Shown here piece by piece: positions 16,796 through 25,280 of a stretch of 64,000 nt of DNA. The notes under the pieces were generated by a model that saw nothing but the letters and a program-made list of their open reading frames with translations, did no database searches and had not been told where the DNA came from. This stretch comes from Candidatus Avelusimicrobium pullarium. Lineage in GTDB: Bacteria > Elusimicrobiota > Elusimicrobia > Elusimicrobiales > Elusimicrobiaceae. The stretch covers positions 558,001 to 622,000 of the forward strand of contig CALUTQ010000002.1 in NCBI GenBank assembly GCA_944323745.1. The letters are read 5' to 3'. Position numbers and translations under genes: made by a program. Positions within the stretch are counted from its first letter, which is position 1, and every line of letters starts with the position of its first letter.

Positions 16796-18883
16796 ATGAG
16801 CAGTGTGGAATATTTAAAGGGCATCGGCCCGGCCAAAGCAAAAATACTGGCGCGGCTGGATATTCTTTCCGTGGCGGATCTGCTGCATTACTATCCGCGC
16901 ACGTATCAGGACCGCCGCGAAAACGCCGCCAACAACGGTTTAAACCCGCCGTCTTTAACGGTATTTAAAGGACGCGTGCTGCGCACGCAAACCATACCGG
17001 CCCGTTCCGTGCTGATATTTAAAGCCTTTTTGGCCGATGAGGTCAACAATCAAATAGAATGCACGTGGTTTAAACGGCGTACGTTTCATAATTTTCGGTT
17101 TGACCCGTTCGGAATGCTTAAAAAAGATTTTAAAATAAATGCCGAAATTTGGGTAATCGGCCGCAAAGAAAGCCGCAACAATTTTTTTGACAATAAAATA
17201 ACCGTGGAAGAATATTACCCCGCCAACGCGCCCGAAAGCGCCTGGCAGACGGGGCGAATCACTCCCATTTACGGTTTAACCGAAGGGCTGACCAACAAGC
17301 AAATGCGCCAGTATATGCACGAAGCCCTTTTTAGCGCCGAAGCGCAAAACGAACCGGACATTCTGCCCCCCGCCTTGGTCCAGAAACGCCGCCTTTTAGC
17401 CAGTACGCAGGCGCTGAAGGCCATTCATTTCCCCGCCGGTCTGGCCGAGCTGGAAAATGCCCGCGCGCGGCTGGCCTACGAAGAATTTTTGCTCTTGGCC
17501 ACCGCTTGGGGCATTAAACGTACGCAGACAAAAGCCATTGCCAAAGGCTACAGTTATGAAATAAAGAAAAATCTGCTTACCCCCTTCCGCAAAAACCTGG
17601 GGTTTGATTTTACGCCCAGCCAAAAAAAGGTTATTAACGAAATCTTTGCCGATTTGCAGTCCCCTCTGCCTATGAACCGGCTGCTGCAGGGGGATGTAGG
17701 CTCGGGCAAGACGCTGGTGGCGCTTTCGGCTATGCTGCTGGCGGCCGAAAACGGCTATCAAAGCGCCATTATGGCCCCCACGGAAATTTTAGCCGAACAA
17801 CACTTTTTAACCTTTCAAAAAATATTAAAAAAATTAAAAGTACCGGTAGCCGTGCTGACCTCCAGCACCAAAACGCCCGAACGCAAAAAAATTTTAGCCG
17901 CTTTGGCCGACGGCTCTCTGTCCGTTATAGTCGGCACACACGCCCTTATACAGGATGACGTTCAATTTAAAAATCTTAAACTGGCCGTTATTGACGAACA
18001 GCACCGCTTTGGCGTCAAACAGCGCGCCAAATTGAAAGAAAAAACGGCCCGTTTAGATTTGCTTACGATGACCGCCACCCCCATTCCGCGCACGCTGGCT
18101 TTGGCCTTTTACGGGGATCTGGCCGTATCCACCATTACGCAGCTGCCGCCGGGGCGCCGGCCCATCGCCACGCAAATGGCCGACGAATACCAGGCGCGGC
18201 ATATTGTTGCCGAAGAAGTGCAAAAAGGGCGCCAAGCCTATATCGTTTATCCTTTAATAGAAGAAAGCGAAAACATATCCGCCAAAGCCGTCAGTGAAGA
18301 ATTTGAAAAGCTAAAAGAAGTGTTCCCGCAATTTAAACTGGCAATGCTGCACGGGCAAATGAGCCGCACGGAAAAAGAAAACGTGATGAAAGATTTTGCC
18401 GCCCACAAAACCGACATTTTGGTGGCTACCCCCGTTATTGAAGTGGGCATAGACGTGCCCAATGCCACCGTGATGGTTATTGAAAACGCCGAACGCTTTG
18501 GGCTGGCCAGCCTGCACCAGCTGCGCGGGCGCGTTGGCCGCGGCCAATACGACAGCCGCTGCATTCTGGTGGCGGAGCACAAAGGCAGCGTCGCCCGCGA
18601 GCGTTTGGGCATCATCTGCCAAACCTGTGACGGTTTTAAAATAGGCGAGCGGGATATGCAGCTGCGCGGCCCGGGGGAAATTTTGGGCACGCGTCAAAGC
18701 GGCGAGCTGGAGTTTAAAGCCGGCGATTTGTTTAAAGACCGCAATATTTTACAATGGGCCATTGAAGACCGCGACGAACTGCTTACCGACGACCCGCTGC
18801 TGCAAAAGCCGCAGCACGCCGCCTTTAAGCAAAGGCTGCTGGAACTGTATCAAAAGAACTGGCATCTGATAGATTTAAGCTAA
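16796..18883 (+). CDS. recG: ATP-dependent DNA helicase RecG
   Basis: Remodels stalled forks and branch-migrates recombination intermediates. 695 aa, the family length. An N-terminal wedge/OB region is followed by the SF2 helicase core: Walker A LQGDVGSGKT near residue 300, the DEQH box (VIDEQHRFGVKQRAK), TATPIPRTLA, and motif VI QLRGRVGRG. The C-terminal TRG-like region ends QKNWHLIDLS. Alone on its strand; a pilin follows tail-to-tail two bases later. Confidence 0.97.
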   Translation: MSSVEYLKGIGPAKAKILARLDILSVADLLHYYPRTYQDRRENAANNGLNPPSLTVFKGRVLRTQTIPARSVLIFKAFLADEVNNQIECTWFKRRTFHNFRFDPFGMLKKDFKINAEIWVIGRKESRNNFFDNKITVEEYYPANAPESAWQTGRITPIYGLTEGLTNKQMRQYMHEALFSAEAQNEPDILPPALVQKRRLLASTQALKAIHFPAGLAELENARARLAYEEFLLLATAWGIKRTQTKAIAKGYSYEIKKNLLTPFRKNLGFDFTPSQKKVINEIFADLQSPLPMNRLLQGDVGSGKTLVALSAMLLAAENGYQSAIMAPTEILAEQHFLTFQKILKKLKVPVAVLTSSTKTPERKKILAALADGSLSVIVGTHALIQDDVQFKNLKLAVIDEQHRFGVKQRAKLKEKTARLDLLTMTATPIPRTLALAFYGDLAVSTITQLPPGRRPIATQMADEYQARHIVAEEVQKGRQAYIVYPLIEESENISAKAVSEEFEKLKEVFPQFKLAMLHGQMSRTEKENVMKDFAAHKTDILVATPVIEVGIDVPNATVMVIENAERFGLASLHQLRGRVGRGQYDSRCILVAEHKGSVARERLGIICQTCDGFKIGERDMQLRGPGEILGTRQSGELEFKAGDLFKDRNILQWAIEDRDELLTDDPLLQKPQHAAFKQRLLELYQKNWHLIDLS

Positions 18884-18885
18884 GG

Positions 18886-19383
18886 TCAGTTAATTTCCAC
18901 CCGAACCCAAGATTCATCTTCCAAAAACGGATCTCCGAAACTTCGGCAAATGCGCACGGCCTTGTCGTTAGACTTTTGCGCCGCACAATAATTTTTATCG
19001 GCTCCTTCGGCAGAAGAACGGTTCGCGTAACTGAAAGTTAAACTATATCCCTGAAAATTGCGCGGACGGATGACAAATTTGGCCTCCCCTTCGCTGGCAG
19101 AAAAATCACATTCATAGTCGTCGGGGCATTCCACCGTAATATCCAAATTTTCCGGATCATTGGTATAGCTGCCGTAAGCCATATAATACGCATCCTGCGC
19201 CATACGCACCGAACGCCCCAACGGCAACAAGGCGGCCAAACGGCTTTTTTCCACCGCTACCTCATATTGGGGCAGGGCAATGGCAGCTAAAATGCCGATA
19301 ATTAACACAACCACCAGCAGTTCTATAAGAGTAAAACCTGCCTTTTGATGTCTGAAACGAGAGAATAAAGAAATTTTACGCAT
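18886..19383 (-). CDS. Type IV prepilin-like protein (no head module)
   Basis: 165 aa with a 16-residue leader (MRKISLFSRFRHQKAG) and helix [18 protein letters not shown]. Body pattern DAYYMAYGSYTNDPENLDITVEC, then Cys at CPDDYEC, NYCAAQK and RICRSFG. A GGAAAG ribosome site precedes the ATG and no palindromic module is present. Ends two bases from recG. It follows another pilin-like gene on the same strand after 33 bases, so the two may be cotranscribed. Confidence 0.9.
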   Translation of the reverse strand: MRKISLFSRFRHQKAGFTLIELLVVVLIIGILAAIALPQYEVAVEKSRLAALLPLGRSVRMAQDAYYMAYGSYTNDPENLDITVECPDDYECDFSASEGEAKFVIRPRNFQGYSLTFSYANRSSAEGADKNYCAAQKSNDKAVRICRSFGDPFLEDESWVRVEIN

Positions 19384-19416
19384 ATTTTACTTTCCAAGAG
19401 TCCGTCAGAATTGTGT

Positions 19417-19971
19417 TTAGTCTATCATACAGCTGCCGTCGGCAGATAAGTCATCCACCCCGCATATAAGCAGGCATATTTTACGGCCATACTCGTCATC
19501 GGAATGGCAGCTGCGCACCCCTTTATTGCCGGAGGTATCCATCCCCGTCAGACGAATCTCATACAGGTGTCCGCCGTCGTCCTCTTTGCGGAAAGCGGAA
19601 ATGCTGCACTCCCCGTACGTACAGCCGGAAATGTCATATTCAAAAAATTGGCTCTCGCCGCGGCTGTCCTGACTGTCCCAGCCATAGGTGGCCTGGGCGG
19701 GTCTTTCCAAAGGGATATCCAGCATCAAGTCCGAAAAGTTAGGCGTAAACGAACCGCTTTGCAGCAGCTGCATTTCCTGCGCGGTAACGATGTTGCCGAT
19801 TGTAACAATTGCGTCCGACGAACGGCTGCTTTCCAGTGCACGCTGATACTGCGGCACGCCGATGGCTGCCAATATGCCTATAATCAGCACAATGACAATC
19901 ACTTCCATCAGCGTAAACCCTTTTTTATTTAAAGCGCCCGCCGCCCATAAATATTTTTTATTTCCCCTCAT
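19417..19971 (-). CDS. Divergent prepilin-like protein (TLMEV type, possible minor pilin)
   Basis: 184 aa from ATG 19971 (GGGAAG upstream); a longer frame from 20022 lacks a site. The 18-residue leader ends KKG and the helix reads [25 protein letters not shown], departing from the otherwise uniform FTLIELLVV of this window. The body is acidic, with Cys at GCTYGEC, RSCHSDD, CLLICG and a last CMID. The N-terminus is nearer that of minor pilins and pseudopilins. Probably in one unit with the 18886-19383 pilin. Confidence 0.85.
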   Translation of the reverse strand: MRGNKKYLWAAGALNKKGFTLMEVIVIVLIIGILAAIGVPQYQRALESSRSSDAIVTIGNIVTAQEMQLLQSGSFTPNFSDLMLDIPLERPAQATYGWDSQDSRGESQFFEYDISGCTYGECSISAFRKEDDGGHLYEIRLTGMDTSGNKGVRSCHSDDEYGRKICLLICGVDDLSADGSCMID

Positions 19972-20056
19972 ACTATCACTTCCCTTATTTATAAAGTTTA
20001 ACAAACTTAAAGCAAAAAGCAAGCACTAAAACGGTCTGATTATAAAAAATTTGTTG

Positions 20057-20068
20057 TACAATAAATAT
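20057..20068 (+). promoter_or_regulatory. Leaderless -10 box of the ankyrin gene
   Basis: TACAAT (20057-20062), six bases, ATG 20069. No Shine-Dalgarno; the -35 box is weak. Confidence 0.55.
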
Positions 20069-20743
20069 ATGAATTTTGCCAGACTGGTCCAAACAAGCTT
20101 ACTGCTTTTAAGTTTAACACTGCCGCTGTGCGCCCAAGAACCCGAAATTATTTTGTGCGCCAAGGCAGGCGACTTAGGCTGCATTAAAAAAGCCGTCAAA
20201 AAAGATAAAAGCGCTCTGTTCGCGGCCGACAAAGACGGCAATACCGTGCTTATTTTAGCCGCGGCGCGCGGGGCCAATGCCATTATCAGCTACGTAGCTT
20301 ACCAATGGCCGGACTGGCGCACCAATGACAAAGGCTCCAACCCGCTGCACGCAGCCGCCGCCGCCAACCACGCCGATACCGCCAAACTGATTATTTCTTT
20401 TACCAAAGATGACCCCGATATAAACTTTGAACGTTTTCTAAACGCCAAAGACACACAAAACGGCGCCACCCCCCTGCATTTGGCCGCCGCCCGCTGCAAC
20501 AGGCAATTGTACGACTATTTGCTGGAACAGGGAGCCAAGGCAGACCTGACGGACTTTGCCGGCCGTACGCCTGCCCAAGTATTAGCCCTTTGCAAAAACA
20601 GCCAAGCCAAAAAAACAAAACAGGCCGCCGGCAAGAAAACACCCGAAAAGCCATCCCAAACCAGTTCGGCTCTGCCAATGCCGGCCGCAAAACCGGCTGC
20701 CGTATCTGCAGCCGACAGTGCCAATTTCCCCTCAAGCAATTAA
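20069..20743 (+). CDS. Secreted ankyrin-repeat protein
   Basis: 224 aa. I start at ATG 20069, which fits both the promoter and the signal peptide (MNFARLVQTSLLLLSLTLPLCAQ, cut near residue 22). About four ankyrin repeats follow: DKDGNTVLILAAARG, DKGSNPLHAAAAANH, TQNGATPLHLAAARC and DFAGRTPAQVLALC. The tail is Lys/Ala/Pro-rich and disordered. Ankyrin repeats bind other proteins; the partner is unknown. It ends at a terminator shared with metG. Confidence 0.85.
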   Translation: MNFARLVQTSLLLLSLTLPLCAQEPEIILCAKAGDLGCIKKAVKKDKSALFAADKDGNTVLILAAARGANAIISYVAYQWPDWRTNDKGSNPLHAAAAANHADTAKLIISFTKDDPDINFERFLNAKDTQNGATPLHLAAARCNRQLYDYLLEQGAKADLTDFAGRTPAQVLALCKNSQAKKTKQAAGKKTPEKPSQTSSALPMPAAKPAAVSAADSANFPSSN

Positions 20744-20770
20744 AAACCCCGCCAAACGGCGGGGTTTTGT
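20743..20770. terminator. Bidirectional terminator between ankyrin gene and metG
   Basis: CCCCGCC/GGCGGGG stem (20747-20753, 20758-20764) with A-run and T-run on either side. Confidence 0.85.
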
Positions 20771-20784
20771 TTGGCCGAAATAAG

Positions 20785-22293
20785 TTATTTTTTATCTTCC
20801 AACCGCGGGAAAAGCGGCGGGTATTTTTCAATTTTGCCCGGGGCCAGACGGCGCTGCATTTCTTTGGCCACCGTAGGCATAAACGGTTCTATCCATTGGG
20901 CAATAAAGCGCAGCCCGCACACCAGCTCCAAAAGCACGGCGCAGGCGGCTTCTTTATCGGTTTTGGCCAGTTCCCAGGGTTTCTTTTCATCCACCAGTTT
21001 ATTCAGTTCGCCGGCAAAACCGTAAATGCTTTCCAGCACTTTGTCAAAAGCCAATTCATCATAAAAACCGTCAATGGCTTTTTCCGTCTCCAGGGCCCGT
21101 TGCTGCGTGTGGGTGCCCTGGCCGGCGTTTTCCGGCAAGTCGCCAACGTTTTTGGCGGCCATATTCAGCGTGCGGGAAAGCAAATTGCCGATATTGTTGG
21201 CCAAGTCCGAGTTATAGCGGTTTTTAAAGCTGAGCATAGAAAAATCGCCGTCCTGGCCAAAGGGCACTTCGCGGAACAGAAAAGCACGCACCGGATCGGT
21301 GCCGTATTTATGAGCCAGCTCCACGGGGTTGACCACATTGCCCAACGATTTGGACATCTTTTCCCCCTCCACCGTCCACCAGCCGTGGGCAAACACTTTT
21401 TTGGGCAGCGGCAGTTCCAGCGCCATCAGCATAGCGGGCCAAATGACCGTGTGAAAGCGGAAAATCTCTTTGCCCACCATATGCAAATCGGCCGGCCAGA
21501 AGTCTTCAAATTTTTCCGCGCCCAGTTTTTTAAGATGTTCCTCGTGTTCTGTTTTGTCTTCACACAAAATGGTCCCTACGCCGGTGGCCGAAATATAGTT
21601 CAGCAAGGCGTCAAACCACACATACACCGTGTGGGCCGGATCGGACTTTACGGGCACGCCCCATTTTACTTTCGTGCGCGTGACGGACAAGTCCCGCAGG
21701 CCGCCTTTGACGAAATTGATGATTTCGTTGGCGCGGTATTTGGGGCTCAAGAAATCGGGATGTTCGGCGTAAAATTTAAGCAGTGCATCCTGATATTTGG
21801 AAAGTTTAAAGAAATAGGTTTCTTCGTGCACTTCGGTCAACGGGCGTTTGTGCACGGGGCACAGGCCGCCTTCCAGCATTTCGCTCTCGTCGTAATATTG
21901 TTCGCAGGACAGGCAGTATTTGCCGGAGTAAGAGCCTTTGTAAATGTCGCCTTTTTTAATTAATTTTTCAAAAACGGCCTGCACCACGTGTTCGTGTTTG
22001 GGGTCCGTGGTGCGGATAAAATCGTCATAAGAGATATTCAATTCCTTCCACATCTGCCGGTACTGAGCCGACACATTATCGGCCCATTCTTTGGGCGTTA
22101 CGCCCTGCGCCGCGGCTGATTTTTCAATATTGGCGCCGTGTTCGTCCGTGCCGGTCAAAAAGTGCACGTCTACGCCCTTCTGGCGTTTATGACGGGCTAA
22201 AATATCCAAAGCCAGCGTTGTGTAGGCGTGGCCGATATGCGGTACCGAGTTCACATAATAAATAGGGGTGGTGATAAAGAATTTCTTGCTCAT
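20785..22293 (-). CDS. metG: Methionyl-tRNA synthetase
   Basis: Charges initiator and elongator tRNA-Met. 502 aa, the compact form without the C-terminal dimerisation domain. Class I motifs are HIGH (VPHIGHAYTTL, residues about 15-25) and KMSKS (EKMSKSLGN, near 310). A zinc-knuckle region (CLSCEQYYDES...GLCPVHKRP) lies near 127-150. GGAGA ribosome site. Last gene of kdsC-tmk-holB-metG; 10 bases after holB. Confidence 0.97.
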   Translation of the reverse strand: MSKKFFITTPIYYVNSVPHIGHAYTTLALDILARHKRQKGVDVHFLTGTDEHGANIEKSAAAQGVTPKEWADNVSAQYRQMWKELNISYDDFIRTTDPKHEHVVQAVFEKLIKKGDIYKGSYSGKYCLSCEQYYDESEMLEGGLCPVHKRPLTEVHEETYFFKLSKYQDALLKFYAEHPDFLSPKYRANEIINFVKGGLRDLSVTRTKVKWGVPVKSDPAHTVYVWFDALLNYISATGVGTILCEDKTEHEEHLKKLGAEKFEDFWPADLHMVGKEIFRFHTVIWPAMLMALELPLPKKVFAHGWWTVEGEKMSKSLGNVVNPVELAHKYGTDPVRAFLFREVPFGQDGDFSMLSFKNRYNSDLANNIGNLLSRTLNMAAKNVGDLPENAGQGTHTQQRALETEKAIDGFYDELAFDKVLESIYGFAGELNKLVDEKKPWELAKTDKEAACAVLLELVCGLRFIAQWIEPFMPTVAKEMQRRLAPGKIEKYPPLFPRLEDKK

Positions 22294-22303
22294 AGTTTCT
22301 CCG

Positions 22304-23299
22304 TTAAATTTGTATATGCAGCTTGTCCAGCCCCATCAGGGCGGTTTCCACCGTCAGCGCGGGCGACACATTGCGCGCAACGGCAATTTTATAATTTTCC
22401 AATTTTTTAAGCGCCTGTTGGCAGGCCTTGCGTTCGGCTTCATTTTGTGCCTGCCGCCAAACACGATGCACCGCCAGCGTGACCACGTCCAGCACGGCTT
22501 GCGCGTCTTGGCGCGCGGCCGTCATGGTGCGCGGCAAAGCCGCAGCCGCCGCAGCCGGCCAGGCAGGCCCCTGCGGGGCGGCCTGCAAAATTTCCAGTGC
22601 TTCTGCCGCGCGCTGCGCGCGCGTAAGGGAGCCTTGGGCATATTTGGCCGCCAAGGCAGGGTCTGCCACATCGGGGTTTGTTTGAGCCAGTAACTGCTGC
22701 ACCGTTTCTTGCGGCAACGGCGCAAACTGCAACGGCTGACAGCGCGACAAAATGGTTTTCAGCATAGACGCTTTTTTATCGGTCAGCAAAACCCAAACGG
22801 TTTTTTGCGGCGGTTCTTCAATAAATTTAAGCAGGGCGTTAGCAGCTTCGGTCTGCATACTTTGCGCTTCGTCCACAATAAACACTTTCCAGCCGTTGAC
22901 AGCGCTTTTTTGCTGGCTTTTGGCCGTAATGTCGCGGATAGTGTCCACCTTAATACGCTGCTGTTTGGCCAATTCTTTTTCCAGTTCGTCTTCGTAGCCT
23001 TTGTCGCCGGGGTCTTTTTTAAGTTCCAAACGCGCCTGATACAAAAAATCGGCCACCACCACATCGGGATAGGTGCCGTTGTCTATGGCTTTGCAGTGGG
23101 CGCACAAGCCGCACGCGTCGCCGTTTTGGCGGGCAACGGGGTCCAAACAGTTAAGCGCTTTGGCAAATTCCAGCGCGGCCTTCTTTTTCCCCACGCCGGA
23201 CGGGCCGCAAAAAAGCAGCGCCTGCGGCACGCGCCCCAGTACGCTTTTTTTAAGGTAGTCCGTCGCTGACGGTTGGTCTAAGACTTCACTGAAGGGCAT
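22304..23299 (-). CDS. holB: DNA polymerase III delta-prime (clamp loader) subunit
   Basis: AAA+ clamp-loader subunit. 331 aa. P-loop GPSGVGKKKAALEFA near residue 33, zinc module C-x(n)-CGLCAHC at about 50-70, sensor/Walker-B region VFIVDEAQSMQTEAANALLKFIEEPP, and a helical C-terminal oligomerisation domain. The P-loop has GVGKKK where active subunits have GKT/S; delta-prime does not need to hydrolyse ATP. Overlaps the end of tmk by 22 bases; tmk-holB adjacency is common. Confidence 0.93.
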   Translation of the reverse strand: MPFSEVLDQPSATDYLKKSVLGRVPQALLFCGPSGVGKKKAALEFAKALNCLDPVARQNGDACGLCAHCKAIDNGTYPDVVVADFLYQARLELKKDPGDKGYEDELEKELAKQQRIKVDTIRDITAKSQQKSAVNGWKVFIVDEAQSMQTEAANALLKFIEEPPQKTVWVLLTDKKASMLKTILSRCQPLQFAPLPQETVQQLLAQTNPDVADPALAAKYAQGSLTRAQRAAEALEILQAAPQGPAWPAAAAAALPRTMTAARQDAQAVLDVVTLAVHRVWRQAQNEAERKACQQALKKLENYKIAVARNVSPALTVETALMGLDKLHIQI

Positions 23300-23916
23300 A
23301 AATCGGTAATATGATGTTCCTTTAGCAGTTCAATTACCTGCTGGCGTATGGCATCCACATCGGCATCGGCGTCTATCAGGTAAGCGTTTTCGGTGCGCGA
23401 TACCATATTTTTGTATCCCAACCGCATATTCTGCCGAAACTCGCGGTCCTCGCGTTCCAATCGGTCGGAAAACAAATATTCCCCGCGGGAGGAAAAATAT
23501 TTGTCGGACATTAAAAACACAATCGTTAAATCCGGCTTAAGGCCGCTGGTGGCAATACGATTGACCGTTTCAATCATATCTAAGTCCAACCCGCGCGCAT
23601 AGCCCTGATAAGCACAGGTGGACATTGTATAGCGTTCGCAAATGACAATTTTGCCTGCCTGCAAAGCGGGAATAATTTTTTCCTGCGTGTGTTGGGCGCG
23701 GCTGGCTTCGTAGAGCAGCAGTTCCGCCACGGGGCGTACGTCCAAGCCCGGCTCCAGCACGATTTGGCGAATTTTTTCCGCCGTGGGCGTGCCGCCCGGC
23801 TCCCGCGTGAGCACCACATCAAAACCTTGTTCCAATAAATAGTTGTAAAGCAATTTGGCCTGGGTGGACTTGCCGCAACGGTCAGGCCCCTCCAGCACAA
23901 TAAATTTTCCTTTCAT
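23278..23916 (-). CDS. tmk: Thymidylate kinase
   Basis: Phosphorylates dTMP to dTDP. 212 aa from ATG 23916 (AAGGA site inside the kdsC end). P-loop LEGPDRCGKSTQAKLL, then TREPGGTPTAEKIR, ERYTMSTCAYQGYARG (DR/Y-type substrate loop) and a lid region with SDRLEREDREFR. GPDRCGKST replaces the usual GxDGxGKST but keeps the essential Lys-Ser-Thr. Second gene of its operon, one base after kdsC. Confidence 0.95.
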   Translation of the reverse strand: MKGKFIVLEGPDRCGKSTQAKLLYNYLLEQGFDVVLTREPGGTPTAEKIRQIVLEPGLDVRPVAELLLYEASRAQHTQEKIIPALQAGKIVICERYTMSTCAYQGYARGLDLDMIETVNRIATSGLKPDLTIVFLMSDKYFSSRGEYLFSDRLEREDREFRQNMRLGYKNMVSRTENAYLIDADADVDAIRQQVIELLKEHHITDLCPSVKS

Positions 23917-23917
23917 A

Positions 23918-24520
23918 TCAGGCAATTCCTTCCTGAGAAGTAACAATGCGTATTTCGCCCGCTTCGGGCCGCGTCCAGCAAGACGCTTTAATATCGGCCA
24001 AAATGGCGGGCATTTTGCCTTGGGCAGTAACAATCAAATCGGCCAGTTCGCGGTAGGCACCGGCTCCGCCGGCGCGCTGCGTAATGTAATGGGCGGATTT
24101 TTTAACCTCGTCCATCGCATTGGGCACGGTAACGGCCAGACCTACTTTTTCCAGCAAGGGCAAGTCCGTCAAATCATCGCCGATAAAGGCTACTTCCTCG
24201 GCGCTGACGCCTTCGCGTTTCATAATATCCTGCAAGGGGCCCAGTTTCGTCAAAAACCCCTGATAAAAATAATTCATTCCCAACCCGCGCGCACGGCTTA
24301 AGGTAGTTTCGTGGCGGCGGCCGGTAATTACGCCGCTTTTTATGCCGGCAGAACGCAGCAGCATTACGGCTATGCCGTCCAAGGCGTTAAACGATTTCAT
24401 TTCTTCCACTTTTCCGTCTGGCGTAAGAAAGAAATTCAGCTTTCCGTCCGTCCAAATGCCGTCCACATCGTTTAAAACAATTTTAATCTTGCGCGCACGC
24501 GCCAAAAGTTCTTCTGTCAT
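23918..24520 (-). CDS. kdsC: 3-deoxy-D-manno-octulosonate 8-phosphate phosphatase
   Basis: HAD-family phosphatase producing free KDO for lipopolysaccharide inner core. 200 aa. Motif I DVDGIWTDG (residues about 18-26), motif II VITGRR, motif III GDDLTDLPLLEKVGLAVTVPNA. About 25 residues longer at the C-terminus than typical KdsC. Evidence that the cell makes KDO, hence a diderm envelope. TATAAT (24534-24529) lies eight bases before the ATG, immediately after the terminator of the upstream pilin. Confidence 0.92.
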   Translation of the reverse strand: MTEELLARARKIKIVLNDVDGIWTDGKLNFFLTPDGKVEEMKSFNALDGIAVMLLRSAGIKSGVITGRRHETTLSRARGLGMNYFYQGFLTKLGPLQDIMKREGVSAEEVAFIGDDLTDLPLLEKVGLAVTVPNAMDEVKKSAHYITQRAGGAGAYRELADLIVTAQGKMPAILADIKASCWTRPEAGEIRIVTSQEGIA

Positions 24521-24533
24521 ATATACCTATTAT

Positions 24534-24562
24534 AGCAAAAACCCCGCCACAGGGCGGGGTTA
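24534..24562 (-). terminator. Pilin terminator abutting the kdsC promoter
   Basis: CCCCGCC/GGCGGGG stem (24542-24548, 24553-24559); its T-tail on the minus strand runs directly into the kdsC TATAAT. Confidence 0.8.
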
Positions 24563-24578
24563 ACAAAAGCACAGTATA

Positions 24579-25148
24579 CTACGGCAATGTATAAACGTCA
24601 CACCCCATACAACTGCCGTGGTTTGAACTGCCTATTTTTTGTCCGCCCATAGCTTTGCAAACAGCTTGTCCGTCTGCAAAATCGACCGGCGCCCAGCATT
24701 GTCTTTGATTGGACTCTGGGCCAAACCATTGAGCATAAGCTATATGTTGTGAATCGCTCATATTTAAAAAGCACACAATATTCTCATCTGCGCCACCATA
24801 TAAATCACAACTGATTCGGCTATTAGGAGGACAGGCGAACCAACCTTTTTCTTTTCCTCCATCCGTACACCCGCTTGGCAAGGCCAAATCCAAGTCAGAC
24901 CAATAAGAAGGACCGTGTCCATTTGCCAAATAGTACCTAGTGGCTGCATCCGCAAAGTTCCGAGCCAGCGTTTGCGCTTGCACAAAGCGGGAACGCAATA
25001 CCGCACGGTTATACTGCGGCAAGGCAATCGCGGCCAAAATGCCGATAATCAGTACCACCACCAAAAGCTCAATAAGCGTAAACCCGCTTAACCACCTTTT
25101 AGCAGGTGTTTTATTTGTTTTTGTTCTTTTTTTGATAAATTTTGCCAT
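24579..25148 (-). CDS. Type IV prepilin-like protein (head-module family)
   Basis: 189 aa from the palindrome-loop ATG 25148. The 22-residue leader (MAKFIKKRTK...LSG) is followed by [24 protein letters not shown]. Body pattern RYYLANGHGPSYWSDLDLALPSGC, with further Cys pairs (FACPPNS, ISCDLYG, IVCFLN, QCWAP) and a C-terminal VCKAMGG ... SCMGCDVY. No Shine-Dalgarno. Lies between kdsC (same strand) and the divergent clpC, one of the few copies not placed tail-to-tail with a plus-strand gene. Confidence 0.9.
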   Translation of the reverse strand: MAKFIKKRTKTNKTPAKRWLSGFTLIELLVVVLIIGILAAIALPQYNRAVLRSRFVQAQTLARNFADAATRYYLANGHGPSYWSDLDLALPSGCTDGGKEKGWFACPPNSRISCDLYGGADENIVCFLNMSDSQHIAYAQWFGPESNQRQCWAPVDFADGQAVCKAMGGQKIGSSNHGSCMGCDVYTLP

Positions 25149-25182
25149 AGTCAAAATTTATCAAAAAAAAAAAACAATACAA
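25134..25182 (-). promoter_or_regulatory. Pilin head module (copy at 25.1 kb)
   Basis: TTGTAT (25182-25177), 16-base spacer with T12, TAAATT (25160-25155), six bases, ATG 25148; palindrome 25134-25162. Confidence 0.8.
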
Positions 25183-25280
25183 GCCCTTCCGCTTTTGCAC
25201 ACTGCCGCGGCGTTTGGCACGTATCCAACGGCAAACACATTTTATATAATAAAGGTACATTTTATTTAGAGGGTTTACAG

